Assembly (NCBI GenBank): GCA_019155185.1
Contig: CM032801.1
Span: forward strand, 5,261,351 to 5,325,350
Direction: 5' to 3'
Source: Beaufortia kweichowensis
Taxonomy: Eukaryota; Chordata; Actinopteri; Cypriniformes; Gastromyzontidae
DNA: 64,000 nucleotides
Below the pieces are notes generated by a model, which did not search any database, was not told where the DNA came from, and was given only the letters and a program-made list of their open reading frames with translations. This document shows, in pieces, positions 1 to 13,500 of the stretch (position 1 is its first letter; every line of letters starts with the position of its first letter). The translations under genes and the position numbers were made by a program.

Positions 1-1783
1 TTGCTTCAGCTGAGAGCATCAGTCAAACAAAGCTCATACAGAATGTTCATCGCTGTGACACTTTTATGTGGCTTGTTGCTTTAGTGCTGATAAACGGAGC
101 GGTCACGTGATGCAGATGTGTTCTGTACTGATTCAGCAGTGATCAGCACTAATGTGAATCTGATACTCCATCAATGAGCTCGCACGCAGCAGTGTCAATC
201 AGCAATGAGCCAGTGAATCTTGCCAGAACTGTCAAAAGATTTTCAGGGTTATGTTTTATCCCAAAAAAAGACATTATGTTTTAACAAACATCCAGTAATT
301 GTGTTTTAAATAATGCACAGAATGATAATCGACCGATAACAATCAGCGGTGGAGCATCACTACTAAGACCAATAAACATCCAGGATAACAATTGTCGGTT
401 TTATAATGCACATTAAAATCACTAGCAACTGCTTTGAGTAATTTTATCAATCTTATTTCCTTCTATTTTGAATGTTCTAAAAATGTTTATCAGGACGAGC
501 ATGGGTCAAGTGTGTAATGGACTTTAAGGTCAGACTGATGGTCAGATTCTGAGAGTCAGAGCCCAGGAGAGTTACTTCACCTGACACGAACATTTTCTGT
601 CCATTTAATCTGATGTGTAGTGTGTCTGTCTCACTGCTATTTTGGGCTTTGGTTTAGGTTTCGGTGAATCTGTGCCCTGATCTGTAATCAGATGAAACTC
701 AGACGGTCCGGATGTTGATTCAGCAGGTCTGAATGAGTCTGTGACGGCTCTCGTAAAGAAGCTGCTGGTGGCAGTTTTTGGATGTGTTGTTGGCGTAAAC
801 GAGGGGGAACACGATTACAGATTCAAAACTGACCTGGATGTTTATGTAAACAGGCCTCTCCTCTCTGTTAGTTAGTTTATTTTTACACGTAATGTTTGGG
901 GAACTCGGGAATCTTTTAAAGTCAAGGCTTTAAATGTTGCAGACGTTGGAAAATCAAGCTAGTAGTTCTTCCTCAGAAACTGTTATTGTTGCCGTCTGGT
1001 GCCATATAAACACAAGGTTTCCAGCTGACTCATACAAACCTGTGAAATCCCATTTGAATCAGCCATTTAAAACTGCTGTTGACATTTTGTGCGAAACACG
1101 TGTCAAGGGTCTGTAATCGGTTCATGATGTCTGATAAAGTGTCCAACTAACAAACACCCAACAAATGGCTCATTTTTTCCTGTTTAATCCCAGACGATCA
1201 GGTGAACAGTGTCTGAGGAGTTTCAGAGAGAGATGCTGCGTGCAGGTAGTGAATACGGGCTGAATAGCTTCAGGGTTTCTCCAGGGTCTCTGTGACTGAC
1301 AGATACGGGAAGAGACTCTGATCATTGTGAGAGTAATTCTCTGAAGACTTTCTGTACTGCTGAATGTTAAAAGAAACATGCTGAAGAATGACTTCAGTCT
1401 GTCAGCTGCAGAAACTGTTTCTTTCTTAAAGGAATAGTATATTTGTCATTGTTTAATAAATATATATCTCCTCCAAGACTGTAATCTCGTCTGTGCTCCT
1501 TGAGTGTTGAGGAAGCTGCTTCAGTCAAAACTTAAAATATAAATTCTTACAGAATGTATTTATTACCAATATATTGTACTAAAGCCCTGTTGGAAAGTCC
1601 AACATCACTCTGTGCCACAGTTGTCTATTTTAGAAAATGTGACAAAAACATGTTTTTGATATTTTGTAGGATTTCTGTGAATTAAAATGCACAAACCAGA
1701 AGCAATAAGACCCAACAAATGGAGAAGAGATGACTCTTCAAAGAACATAAATAGTTCTTTTATTTTAATTTTTATGTGTCCAT

Positions 1784-2310
1784 TTATGTGGAATATGGAC
1801 TGTAATGGATGTGACAATTCTGAAAACAGCGCTTTAACTGACTAGGAAAAATCATGATTAAAATTGACAACTGTCATCTGTCAGCAGAAATTGAATATAC
1901 ACACAGAAATGCACATTTCTAAACTAAACTACATTTTTTTTATGTATTTAGATATAATATATTTTTTCAAACATTTTTAAGTCTTCTAAAAAAATTAATT
2001 TGAGTTTTTTTTATAAATTACAATAACATTAAAAAAAAATTATTACCGGTAATTGTTTTGTTTATGTTTATTGTTATGAAAATATTGAGTCTTTTACCTT
2101 TCCATCAATTTATAGTCATGACTAAAATTCAACTATGAAATATTAAAGTGGATAGGGAAATAACATAGGTGTTCCTCCTGAGGAACGGTGACAGTTAACA
2201 GGTTAAACTAACAAATGCTTTAAAAACTTCACATGTGTATTTCAACCACCAAATAGTGACATTTGAGCAGTTTGATTAAAACCTTTGGTAAAACTTACCT
2301 TTTTATGGTG
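1784..2310 (+). repeat. dispersed repeat, family A (long copy)
   Basis: Both ends of this block recur at 20361-20525: the start 'GGAATATGGACTGTAATGG' and the later part around 'TTTAAAAACTTCACATG' through 'AAAACCTTTGGTAAAACTT'. The middle part, about 2055-2205, recurs in reverse complement at about 52001-52160, including 'CATCAATTTATAG' and 'CAACTATGAAATATTAAAG'. Three related copies in 64 kb mark it as an interspersed element. The 20.4 kb copy lacks the middle of this one. I do not recognise the family name, and no coding capacity is visible. Confidence 0.75.
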
Positions 2311-2465
2311 GGGTGCAAACTGCAAACTTTGCATAAATCCAAGTAGTAAAGCCACAGTTGCTCTTTTGTAAAACAACAACACTCCTAGTTACTAAGAGAA
2401 GAGCCAAACTACACCAAAGCTGTTTATGGGTAGTAAACTGTATTTTGTCTGTGGTAACATTAACA

Positions 2466-2658
2466 TTTACATGAACATTTATTCATTTTAGCAGGCGCTT
2501 TTATCCAAAGCGACTTACAAGTTACCAGTGGCACACTGGGAGCAATTAGGGGTGAGGTGTCTTGCTCAAGGGCACCTCAGTTGTTTCCTGCTGGTACTGG
2601 GAAGTTTCCATCTGGTTGCTAGTCCAACGCTCTAACCACTCGGCTACAACTGCCCTAC
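2466..2658 (-). repeat. SINE-type repeat, reverse orientation
   Basis: The block contains 'GCGCTTTTATCCAAAGCGAC' followed by a 'GGGGTGAGGTGTCTTGCTCA' stretch and 'GCTCTAACCACTCGGCTAC', a combination I know as very common in teleost genomes. The reverse complement of its first part (GTCGCTTTGGATAAAAGCG) is the shared 3' tail seen on the other strand at 24401-24450 and 25130-25170. The assignment to a SINE-like class is from memory of fish repeats. The exact family cannot be named without a repeat library. Confidence 0.75.
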
Positions 2659-4672
2659 AACTGTATCTGTGATTTATCTGACAGTTCAGTTTTAATGAAT
2701 GTTCTGGGTATAAGGGACTGTATAAGATGATAGTTTATGAAATATTAGTCAGTTACAGTTGCAGATGCATTAAACTGTAAACACAGACGTGTGTTCAGGG
2801 AGCTCGGATCATCACCTCATATTCACTTTGAAGATTGTTTATGAGCAGAGCTGTAAACATCACAGACATGAGTTTCCCTTTCCGATCCACCCGGCATCAG
2901 AATCTCTCTCCATCTATCTCTTCTGCATTCCATAGTTTCCGCCTCTTCTCTTTCCTGTTATCAGTTTGAGAATATTTTTATGACAGATATCTGTCTGCCT
3001 GTCTTTGTGTCTGTTTGTGTGTTTGTCTTTAAGCAATACATTGACATATTTTGACTTTATTTGCTCACATGTGCATCACTGAATGTGTGTAAATCTTCAT
3101 CTGGGTCATAATTCACCCCCAAATCAAAAGATTTTGAACTGGATATGTTTTGTTTCTTGTGTTTCCGCTTTGTTAATAAATCCAGCAGCTCAGTAAGTCC
3201 AGAAACACACACACACCTGTGGTCTGACACTGCTGGATGTGGTCACACTGTGGTCTTACACACAGGACTGATGGGCCGCAGGACACATATACTGTAATCG
3301 GTTGCTTTTTCATGATTTCAGTTATAATGCAAGAGCAATGCAGTACTGTAATGTTTTATTTCCCGTGTACCAACCTCACTGACTTTAAATTGCACTTGAA
3401 TATAATGGTCAATTACAGGTCTATATGAGCTAGGAATGTCTGATTCATGAACAAATCTTTTGAGTTTTAATAAATGAGTCATACAGATTAATTTATAAAT
3501 CGTCTTAATATATCTCAAACACACTGTTTTAGGGACCGGTCAGGGGTCTTTTTCTGTGATAGAGCTGTGGAGGGATTTGTGTGTTTATTGTTTTTGTAAG
3601 AAAGGGATAGAAACCAAAATGACCAAATGTGCATATTTTGTTACATACTTTTACCTATTCGATAATGCAATCTGTCAACTGAAGAATAGTTAGAAATGGT
3701 TATTGCAGAAGTAAATGGCTCAGACTATTTCACATTGTCTGTCAGTTGGGAAGGAAATTCTGAATAAAACACAGATGGCTTGAGATATTTAGCTCTTGTA
3801 GGCAGAAACGGTGATGAATATGATTTCTGATGGGGGTTTCAGAGACCACCTGTACTCCAGTGGTCCATGAATGATTCATTAAATTAGAAATAATCAGTAT
3901 CCATTTTCATACATGTGCATGTGTGATGTTACACATTTAAACTCGATGAAATGTTCACACTAAATTATAATCCAGATTCAGTCACACAAATGTTTTTGCT
4001 TTATTCTTTTTTTTCTTTCGTCTCTTTGAATGTGTGTGTGTTGGTTTTGTCTTCCATTGTGGATCAGTTTAAATTAGATTATGATAATTTAGTGCACTGA
4101 CATCCATTAAGCATATGAGATTCTGGTGTAATCGAAAGGTCATGGCGAGAGACGTGTGTCCTTGACCCTGAACCTGACCTCTGTCATGGTCAAGAACTGA
4201 TGCACTTTAAACACACATGTGAGATCAGAGAGCGGGTGGTGTGTGTATGTGTATGTGTGTGATCCTGTCTCGCACAGGTGTCGATCAAAGGAGATGTCAA
4301 TGAAAAGACCTGATTGAAGACGATGTTTGTTTTAATGACCAATTGTGTGATGCGTTTCATATGTAGATATTTGAGTTGCCATAGTATTTGGCAAATATAT
4401 TTGCTCATAAAATTAGCATATGTTCAGTGTGTTTTTATGTGTTTTGAAGGTCTGTAAAGGATGTGTGTGTATTGGACTAACAAAAACATGCAACTCATAT
4501 TTCACCCCAAAAATTAGAAATACATTTTTAAGACCATTATCATTTTGACATTGCCACATTTTCAGGATGCACACAGCACATTTGTACTAGTACAGAAAAT
4601 TTGAGTATTACTGTAATGAGAGTCTAAATGAGAGAATAATGTGACCCAATGAATCGTGTGTGTGTTTTAAAG

Positions 4673-7408
4673 AGTTGCCAGAGAACTGGACGGACACACG
4701 GGAGACTCTTCTGGAGGGGATGGTCTTTCAGTTAAAGTATCTGGGCATGACGCTGGTACAGGAACCCAAAGGAGAAGAGCTCTCGGCTGCCGCTGTGAAA
4801 AGAATCGTTGCCACAGTAAGACACGTCCACACAAGCACCATCATCTACTGTATGAGTTAATAAATGATTAAATGATTAGATTCAGTTAACAGCTTCATTA
4901 AAAGATTCATTCACAAATCAGACTGAATCAGCTTATTGACTTGAATGCCATATCTGATTTGTAATATTTTACGAATAGCAACAATAACCAGCATAACATT
5001 GCCATGCTGTGGCGTCAAGTACCATGTGATGATCTAAAAGAACTGAATCAGTTCATTAAAATGAGTTCAGTTGCACTGAGCAGAACTATGAGCAGAAAAC
5101 TTTATCGACCACTTTAGAAACCACATGACAAACGCTTTGACCGGATCAGTGGTGTATGTCGTAAATGAATGTAAACAGCCGATTTGGATAAATGTTGAAT
5201 CTGTGCGTTAAGATGTGCAGTGTATATGTAACTAGAATTATTCAGTAGTCTTACCGTTGCGTTTTCCTTTTAATAGTTAATAAAAATAAGTAAATTTGAC
5301 TTAATTATCTTAATAACTTTGTTATATTTTTGTGTATCTCTCTCTCTGTATTTCTCTCTCCCAGGCTAAAGCTGGTGGTAAGAAGCTTCAGAAGGTGACG
5401 CTGAAAGTCTCTCCTCGAGGAATTGTTCTGTATGATGGTGTAACGAATCAGCTGATAGAGAACATATCCATATACAGGTGAGTCATCTGCGGCCTTTTGT
5501 CATGTTTACCTGAACCATAGGTTTAGCCAAACTAGCCTTGTGGATAAAATATTTAATGTAATACATAAAACACACTAAAAATCAAAATAAAAAATGGTAT
5601 TAAATTCTACTGAAATCACTGTCCTGCATTGATGCAATCATGGAACTGAATTTCAGTATTTAGTATTTATTGTGGAATCAATATTTAAAACCAGTTCTGG
5701 ATTTCTCTTCCGCTCGCTTTATCAGTAAAACGTTGATGTTGTTTCCCCCCCAAATTCTGCCATCCATCATTTATACAGATGCGGTCTGCAGAGACAGAGA
5801 GGGATGTTTGTGTCAGGAACCTTTATCGATCTGCTTTAGTGCGTCTGAGCCTAAAGTCAGACATGCTGTGACCCTCGCGTGAGGCCACGGCTGTTATTGT
5901 TAGCACACACACACACACACACGATGTGTGCAGCTCTGCACGGCTCGCTGGTCTCATAAATAAACGTTCAACCTGTCACGCGCAGACAAACCTAACTGGT
6001 GAAACAACGTCCCCAAAATATGAACGCATTATAATGTGCATATGGAAAATGCAGTCTGTTTTGGACACCTTTTTCCATGTCAAATAATCAGTATCGAATA
6101 TAATGATATAAATAAGGGTTTTCATTTTTAATTTTTCTTGAATTGTAGTGGGAATGAGCTACACGAGATCATAATTTGGCTTCGACACTTTTGTACTTCA
6201 ACAGTTTGTGTAACCTTGTAGTGTTACAGCTTTCCGTCCTCTGGTCCTAATCAGAAAGGAGTGTATGTACATGTGTGTGTTTTGTAGTGTGAAACAAGGG
6301 ATATGGCAGTCATCCATCATTAGTCCCGCCCTGGGGCCCTGTGGGGCTGTCCTCTGACAGGCTGAGCCAGCTGTCACTCAAGGCCGAGGAGAGATATCGA
6401 CACGGGAGTTTACGATTGCTGCACATCACAAAGAGCCATCGGTGTGAAGCCAGAGCTGATGGAGAAACATGACTCGGTGTATCTATACACACAAGTGTTT
6501 AATTCTCTGAAATTTTTTTGTCAGTATTTGCTTTGTGCAAGTGATGTAAGATTTCTAAATAATGCACAGTGTGTGATGTAAATTTACATTCACATTAAAA
6601 ATCTGTTATTTTTTGTCATTGAATCTGGTGACTCTCTAACTTAGGTCAGCTTTCTCATGATCTTTTGATCTAAAGGTTTATGTTTAAATATAATTATACT
6701 ATATACAAAAATATAATTGTGCAATCATTTCTTTCATTTGACTAATATGTAATTTTAAAGAAATGGTTTTTGAAATGGATGACTTGAAGTGAATAATGAA
6801 GAAAAAGAACAATAACTTCAATACTGTTTGAAAAACATCACAGGGTGAGACCTCAAGATTGTGGCTAATAAAATGCCCGGAGTATATTTCTACAAATTTC
6901 TGCAAAGAGTGACTACATTAAAGAAGATAAAACTATTGAAAATGTGCTTGTGTATATGGGTTTGTTATGTGGGACACAAAAGCAGATGGTTAGCAAAATG
7001 AAGAAAAAACAAATCCCAGCAACTTAATGTTAAGGAAAATGTTGGTGTAAAATGTAATGTAACTCTAATGACACCAAATGTTCTTGTATTTTGTTTGTTG
7101 TTTTTATATTTTGTTTAGTGTATCTAATAAGTGATCTGTTGTTTGTTTGCAGGATATCCTACTGTACAGCAGATAAGATGCATGATAAAGTGTTTGCCTA
7201 CATCGCTCAGACTCAAGGCAGTGAGACACTGGAGTGTCACGCGTATCTCTGCACCAAGAAGAAGGTGGTGAGTGATGATCTGTGTGTCTGTGTACACACC
7301 CTGTGTTTCCTTCCTTCTGTAAATTTAGCACTATAGCTTGACACTTCCACACCTCCTTTGAAAGATACTGTACCACTGTTTTTCTCTGCATGACAAAACA
7401 TAGCACGT

Positions 7409-7478
<70 letters not shown>

Positions 7479-7495
7479 CTCGCTCTCTCTCTCTG

Positions 7496-7571
<76 letters not shown>

Positions 7572-10500
7572 GGCTCAAGCCGTGACATTAACCGTGGCCC
7601 AGGCTTTCCGTGTGGCGTTTGAGTTTTGGCAGGCTGCTAAAGAAGGTACGTTGCACTTGGATGCCTCATCTTGTACTCTTGGCTCTGTGTTTTAGAATTT
7701 TTTTCTCATTTCCCCTCCAGTCTACTTGTAAAGGCTCTTTTCTGAAGTTCTAAACTGGAGCATGCAAATATTTGATTGGCGTAATTTGTTTAACCTACTT
7801 AAATGTGAAATGTGTGATTTATGTGCTATTAGCGTCACTAAACAGAATTGCAAAAAGAATTAATTTTCAAACATTCCCCCATCTGCCATTAGTTAAACAA
7901 ACAGATAACCCTGCCCCAAACTTTTGGAGTTTTTTCAGAGCAAATACATACTAAAACATATATTGAATGTCACTGAATGTCAAAAAAGAGATCATTTTAT
8001 TTTAGTTTTACTTTCCAGTCGTATCTGTTTTGACAATTTATGTGACACGTGATCAACTGGAAGGTAAAAGGGTAAAGAATGCTCTACTGCAGGGGTTTCC
8101 AATCTTTTCCATGCCAAGGACCCCGTAGAAGGAGCAGAAACCCCCTGATATATATTGTATAAAACATATCCACATGGCCAATGATAACATGTGTAAGTAC
8201 TTTACTGTACTTAAGTTTACTTACTATAATTATTATAATTAACTTATTATTGCATTTTTGTTTGCTGCCTTACTTATAAAAAAAGATGTTAACAAAAATT
8301 GGAGGACCCACTGTAATACCATCATGGACCTCTGAATGTATTTTATATAGTGATTTTATTGTGTCAGACACTGGCTAAAAGCAATGGCTGTTGTACAACT
8401 CAGCAGAATTTATATGTAATTTATTGCATGTTTCAACATGTGTGTGTGCCTTGATGTTTCTAAAGGTTTTCTTATTTCAGCTCTTTGTATCTGACGGCAT
8501 CTTACATAGATTGATCATCTAGAAGAAATCAGATGACTCTCTGTTTCTGTTTGTCTCTTCTTCAGATAAAGAGAAGCAGGTGAAGTGTATATCAGATGAA
8601 GAGGCAGCGAGCAGCTCTCAGTCTGAGAGTTTAGCCAGTCTGGCCAGTATGAAAGGAGGAGGTGAGTAAACACAAAAATTTTGTCTCATCTGTTTTCATG
8701 CAGTCTACTGAGAGCTCACTAGGATGAAAGGGCTTCATGTTAACACCTCGATGAGAAACCTGATAGGAATTTTTATCCAGTTTATGATGCAGATCATTAA
8801 ATAATGTTACATCAAGGAATAATAAAAATAAAAATAAAGTGTGCTGGAGGCAAATATTTTTACGTGAGATATAATTACATTAACTATGCAGATACTCATC
8901 TAATGCTTGACAACCAGAACATGATTCTGCTTAAACATCCAAATAATAAATCTTATTGTATAACAGTAAGTCTATTTTGATCATTTAAAGCCTCTAAAAT
9001 GTTTTACTTGTAAAAAATTATTTACACTATCTTTCGTTACACTAAATGGCACTTAGTTTAAGATTTATTTTACAGTTTTGGCAGACACACAGAAGTTACA
9101 GTTATAGTTTTTCAGGATGTGTTGAGCATTTATTTCCCTTAATCTGCTTTTTTTAGTCTCTGTTCTGTTGAAACTCAACCGCACAACTCCACCAAAGCTT
9201 GTTTTTCATCCACTGGTTCCAGCTGACCAAACTCAACCCTTTAAAACCACCTCCTGTCTTCACTGAAAAACACTTTTTGAACTCAAAATGAACTCGCACA
9301 AAATATCTTTCTTTTAATACTTCGTAGCCTTTTGGCAGTAATCAGTATATATTATAATATTTATGTATTTGCTCCAAAATGATCCAAAAGTTTTACTTTT
9401 TTGGAGAAACCATAATTTTAAACAAACAGCAAGTAGGTTTGAACACTAGGAAGATTAGTACACTACATTAACAATACATAGTAGAAAATGTATGTTAGTA
9501 AATATTCTTATAAAAACATTTGACATGAAGGAATATGTGATGAATTTAAAGGGTTTATCATGCGAATTTAAAATGACATTTACCATGTACCCTACAGTAC
9601 CATACTACAATACTTTGGTATATATTATCATGGTTAACATCTGATACCGTCACTGTACCATGGTACACCACATTAACTCTTGTAAGAGTGCCAACCGACC
9701 GCTGGATTTTGAGATTGTTCAGGTTACAGTTTCATTGAATGAATAAACCCTTATAGACCAGTGTTCAGTGTATCGTATGAGAAGGATGTGTGTGTATGAA
9801 TAAAGGGCTGTATGTCAGTCATCACCTATCAAAAAAACGACTTGCACACATAAGTGGATGTCAGGTGTGTGTAAACTGTGATGTCTAATGTCATCTTGTA
9901 AAAAAAAAAAAAACAAGGGCAGAGATCGATTTGATTCGAGATATTTTAGATTTGAAGGACGGAGAGTTTTGATTGTGTTTTTTTTTACACCGTGTGGCGT
10001 GTCAGTGCTTGATGTATAGAAGAAATGAATCACTGAACAGCTACATGCACAGATCTGTATGCTCATTTCAACTCGGCAGAATAAATGATTAGGTTGGTGT
10101 GACCAAGTGTTTAAATATTTAGACTTGTTAATGAAAGGTTTCAGGTTCAGAACCTGCCAGTGTCCAGTCTGCAAACCACATGTTTGAGGTGAATGCTGGT
10201 CAGCGAGACAACGACCTAATCCAAACTGCTTAATCATCAGTATTCAGTCAGATTTACTGAACAGAAAGGGTTATTTATGTGTCTGTTTGTGAATGTTACC
10301 GTTAACATGGGTGTCTAAATAAATAAGTATGTCCCTGCTTGTGTGATGTAAATAAGCACTAGGGTTCATCTGTAGAAACTGTAATATAAATATATTTCGG
10401 TCATGGTTTGATTGTGTGCATGTTTCTGTGTTTAGAGGTGGCAACTGGGAATCTTCTGGACCTTGAAGCTGGTGTAAAAGACATCTCAGGACAGAACCAC

Positions 10501-13500
10501 ACACACCCTGCGCAGAACTTTAGTACAGAGAACAACAACACTGTTTGGGTATGAACACACACACACACACGCACACTGTTGTGTAGCTACATGTTTTAAC
10601 CTGACCTGCGGTGTATCTTTACAGGAACTCGAGGATGGTGTAGATGAAGCTTTCTCAAGGTTAGTGTACTGATTCCTGGAATAATAATATCTGAATATTT
10701 TTAGTAGACTGCTACACCAAAATGACACTTTACACTAAAGCAATCTGCACAGTGAACTAGTGTGTACTGGTAACTGTACCGCTGTTGTATATGGCACGAC
10801 CGTTCCAGTCGGCCCGTTTGTGACCACAGTGGTATTTGTAACGGGCACATTCAGCTCTGAGAATAAACTCTCGATCTTATGTAATACAATCTATTTTTGT
10901 GCTCTGCGCACAGTTCATGTGTTTCACATGAAGGCGTTTTGAGTGGTAACAGAGGTGCAGAATTTTATTACAATTTTTAATGGTTCATAATAACAATATC
11001 AACCAGCTTATGACATCTGAAAAGAAAAGAAAATCTGATTTAAATACATTTTGCTCTGCGACATCTTAAAATATCATCCAGTCTTTTTGTGAAGCTGTAC
11101 ATTGTGATATATGCGCTGAAATGTTGGGCTTCAGACCCTTAAGGTCAGACTGAAATATTTATGAGAAGTGTTATAAATAACGTTAGGATCCCTCAGAAAG
11201 ATGTGCAGGTGATTCACACTGTCAGGAACAATACAACATTTGTCTGACTTTTCTTTTTTCATCATTTTTTCCGTGTTTAAAATAATAGCGTGTATCTTTT
11301 CTCCTCCACTTTACTGTAATTTGGCAAGCTTTTTTCTACTTTAAAGGACAGTTTACCCCAAAATAATGATTCTTTTATCATTTATTTAGCTCTCATGTCA
11401 TTCAAAAACCTGTTTATGACTTTTCTTCTGTGCAGGATGTTATTTGGTTACAGTGTACGGCTACTGAAGAAAGAAAGTCATACAGGTTTGGAATGACATG
11501 AGGTTGAGTAAATGAAGATTCTGACACTTTTTTGGGTGATTCGTCCCCTTCATGTCCGTAGATTTATTTTTACCGAGAAGAAAGCTTTGTTACATACTGT
11601 GTTTTACTGTAATTTAATGAGTGCTATACCTAAAAATTGATACAGAAACATAAAAAATGAATGTCAACTTTCAAAAAAAGATCAAGATCTTTAATCTCTT
11701 GAAGAGAATATCATTTTTGCAATCTTCTGCTTATTAATACACAAACATCATACAGTCTAAAAGAAGAGATCATGTTTAAAATAACTATTATTTGCATGGT
11801 ATTGCATGTTAAAGACACCAGTTTAAAGTCATTTTTAATTGCAATCCAAACAAGAGCTGTTTAATGGTTTGTAATGATGGTCATTATTCACATAGACACA
11901 CAGTAAGTTTGGTTCCTCTAGAGATTACCAGACACGAGATGAGACGTTTACAAACAGCGGGGTTTACTCAGTCTCCGCTCAGGGCTGATTATTTGCCACG
12001 TGCAATAATTAAACGCGTTGGCTTTTAATCAAACGCTATACTTCATTAATCTCCATTTAGAAGCCTGCAAGTGTTAGTAGAGACAGCAGACTTCTGGCAA
12101 GCTGAGACTTTTCTAATCAAGGGTGAACTGGGATTGAATAAATCTGTTTGGTGACGGCTGTTTTTCTAATGCAAAGGGTTTGAATGTGATTTGAAGGATT
12201 TTGTGGCCATAATCGGTCCTGGGCTGCATGCTATTGAAATGACGTGTAATTATAAAAGAATGAAACAGTTTTATTATTATTTAACAAAAAGCAATTTCGA
12301 CCATTCACATATTGACCTCTTGATTATCTTAAAGATCAGGCGATCAGCTTCAATTGAGTCTGGTCTTTCAGCATTATTTCTCACAGGCCCTGATTTTTCA
12401 CAATACAGGAGCATTAACCTTTGACTTTGTTGCTGGCTTAATAACCTCCTTTAAGAATCCTTAAAGAAAAATTGCCAAATGTGGAAGTGCTATTGTGGCG
12501 GTTGCCGACTAAGCATGAGATGTGCTTGTGTAACGCAATGAGATCATGTACACCGCAGTTCACATGAAGATAATCTTCTCGACACCGCTGCTGTTTGCTT
12601 CCTCTGTTTGAGATCTGTTTTCTCATACCCGTGTTGTTTACCTCCTCAGCCGCAGTCTGGATAGTTTTGAGTCCAACGCAGGTAAACCTGAGCTGTAGAG
12701 ATCTCTGACTGTCCTCTGGTTTTCATCCGTCATAATCCATTCTTTTAGAACATCATGATCATCCACAACAGCACATTAGTCCAGTTCTCCCCTGTGTACC
12801 GCACACAATCTTGGCTCAGAACCCCGTCCTGGATTTTGTTTTGTTGTTCATGGCAGGGTTCTTTGCCTGGAGAAATTTCACTTGGCTTCATCTTCACATT
12901 TACCTTTTTTGTCATATTCTTAGTTGACTGTTTCATGCCAGTGTCACAAAGTATGTTCATATAGACCCTAAGTAGGGTGGATGCCATATTTGAATTGACT
13001 TTAATGAAACAGAGGCTCTTGAGTACAGCTGTTTATTGTGTACCTTGAAATATGTTATGGTGAATAGTGATTATTTCACAATTTCACTTCTGTGCCATAC
13101 AATAAATAAATAATGAAAGAGTTTAATTGGGAGAGTATCCCTTTTAGACATACAGCCTAATTTTCATATTTGTCAAAACCAATATGGCGTCTGCCCTGAC
13201 TGAGATCTGTTACAAGGTTTCTTTAGTCATTTTCTCCATTTTAGCTATTTTAAAAGATGCTTTCATGTTTGCTGTTATTTTCACCACAGCAGAATCTCAG
13301 AGGTTTAATTAAATTGACATGATTAACCAAACCTCTATCTCTTTGTATAGAAAACAATAAAAGCATCATGCATATATGGTGCACACTATATAAACTGATC
13401 AACAGTCTTATTTGGGCAATTCAGAATTGACACGTTCATAACAGTCCATATTCCTCATATGTGGGAACATGAAAATTTAAATAATTTTTTTTTTATAATG

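Larger units (their letters stand above)
1..4672 (+). other. ldlrap1 intron 1 (3' part), gene-free
   Basis: No coding exon was found here on either strand. The first exon of LDLRAP1-family genes encodes about 29 residues, and no stretch in this interval translates to anything like it. I infer that the interval is the downstream part of a large first intron and that the start codon lies left of the window. Recognisable content is a dispersed repeat at about 1784-2310 and a SINE-type repeat at 2466-2658. The rest is AT-rich unique-looking sequence with short GT-rich stretches near 4230-4260. Short open frames in this interval lack codon bias and splice context. Confidence 0.6.

Noticed and set aside
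9815..10237. 140-codon open frame on the minus strand in an ldlrap1 intron
   Set aside because: No recognisable domain, low-complexity F run, no promoter or splice context; consistent with chance.
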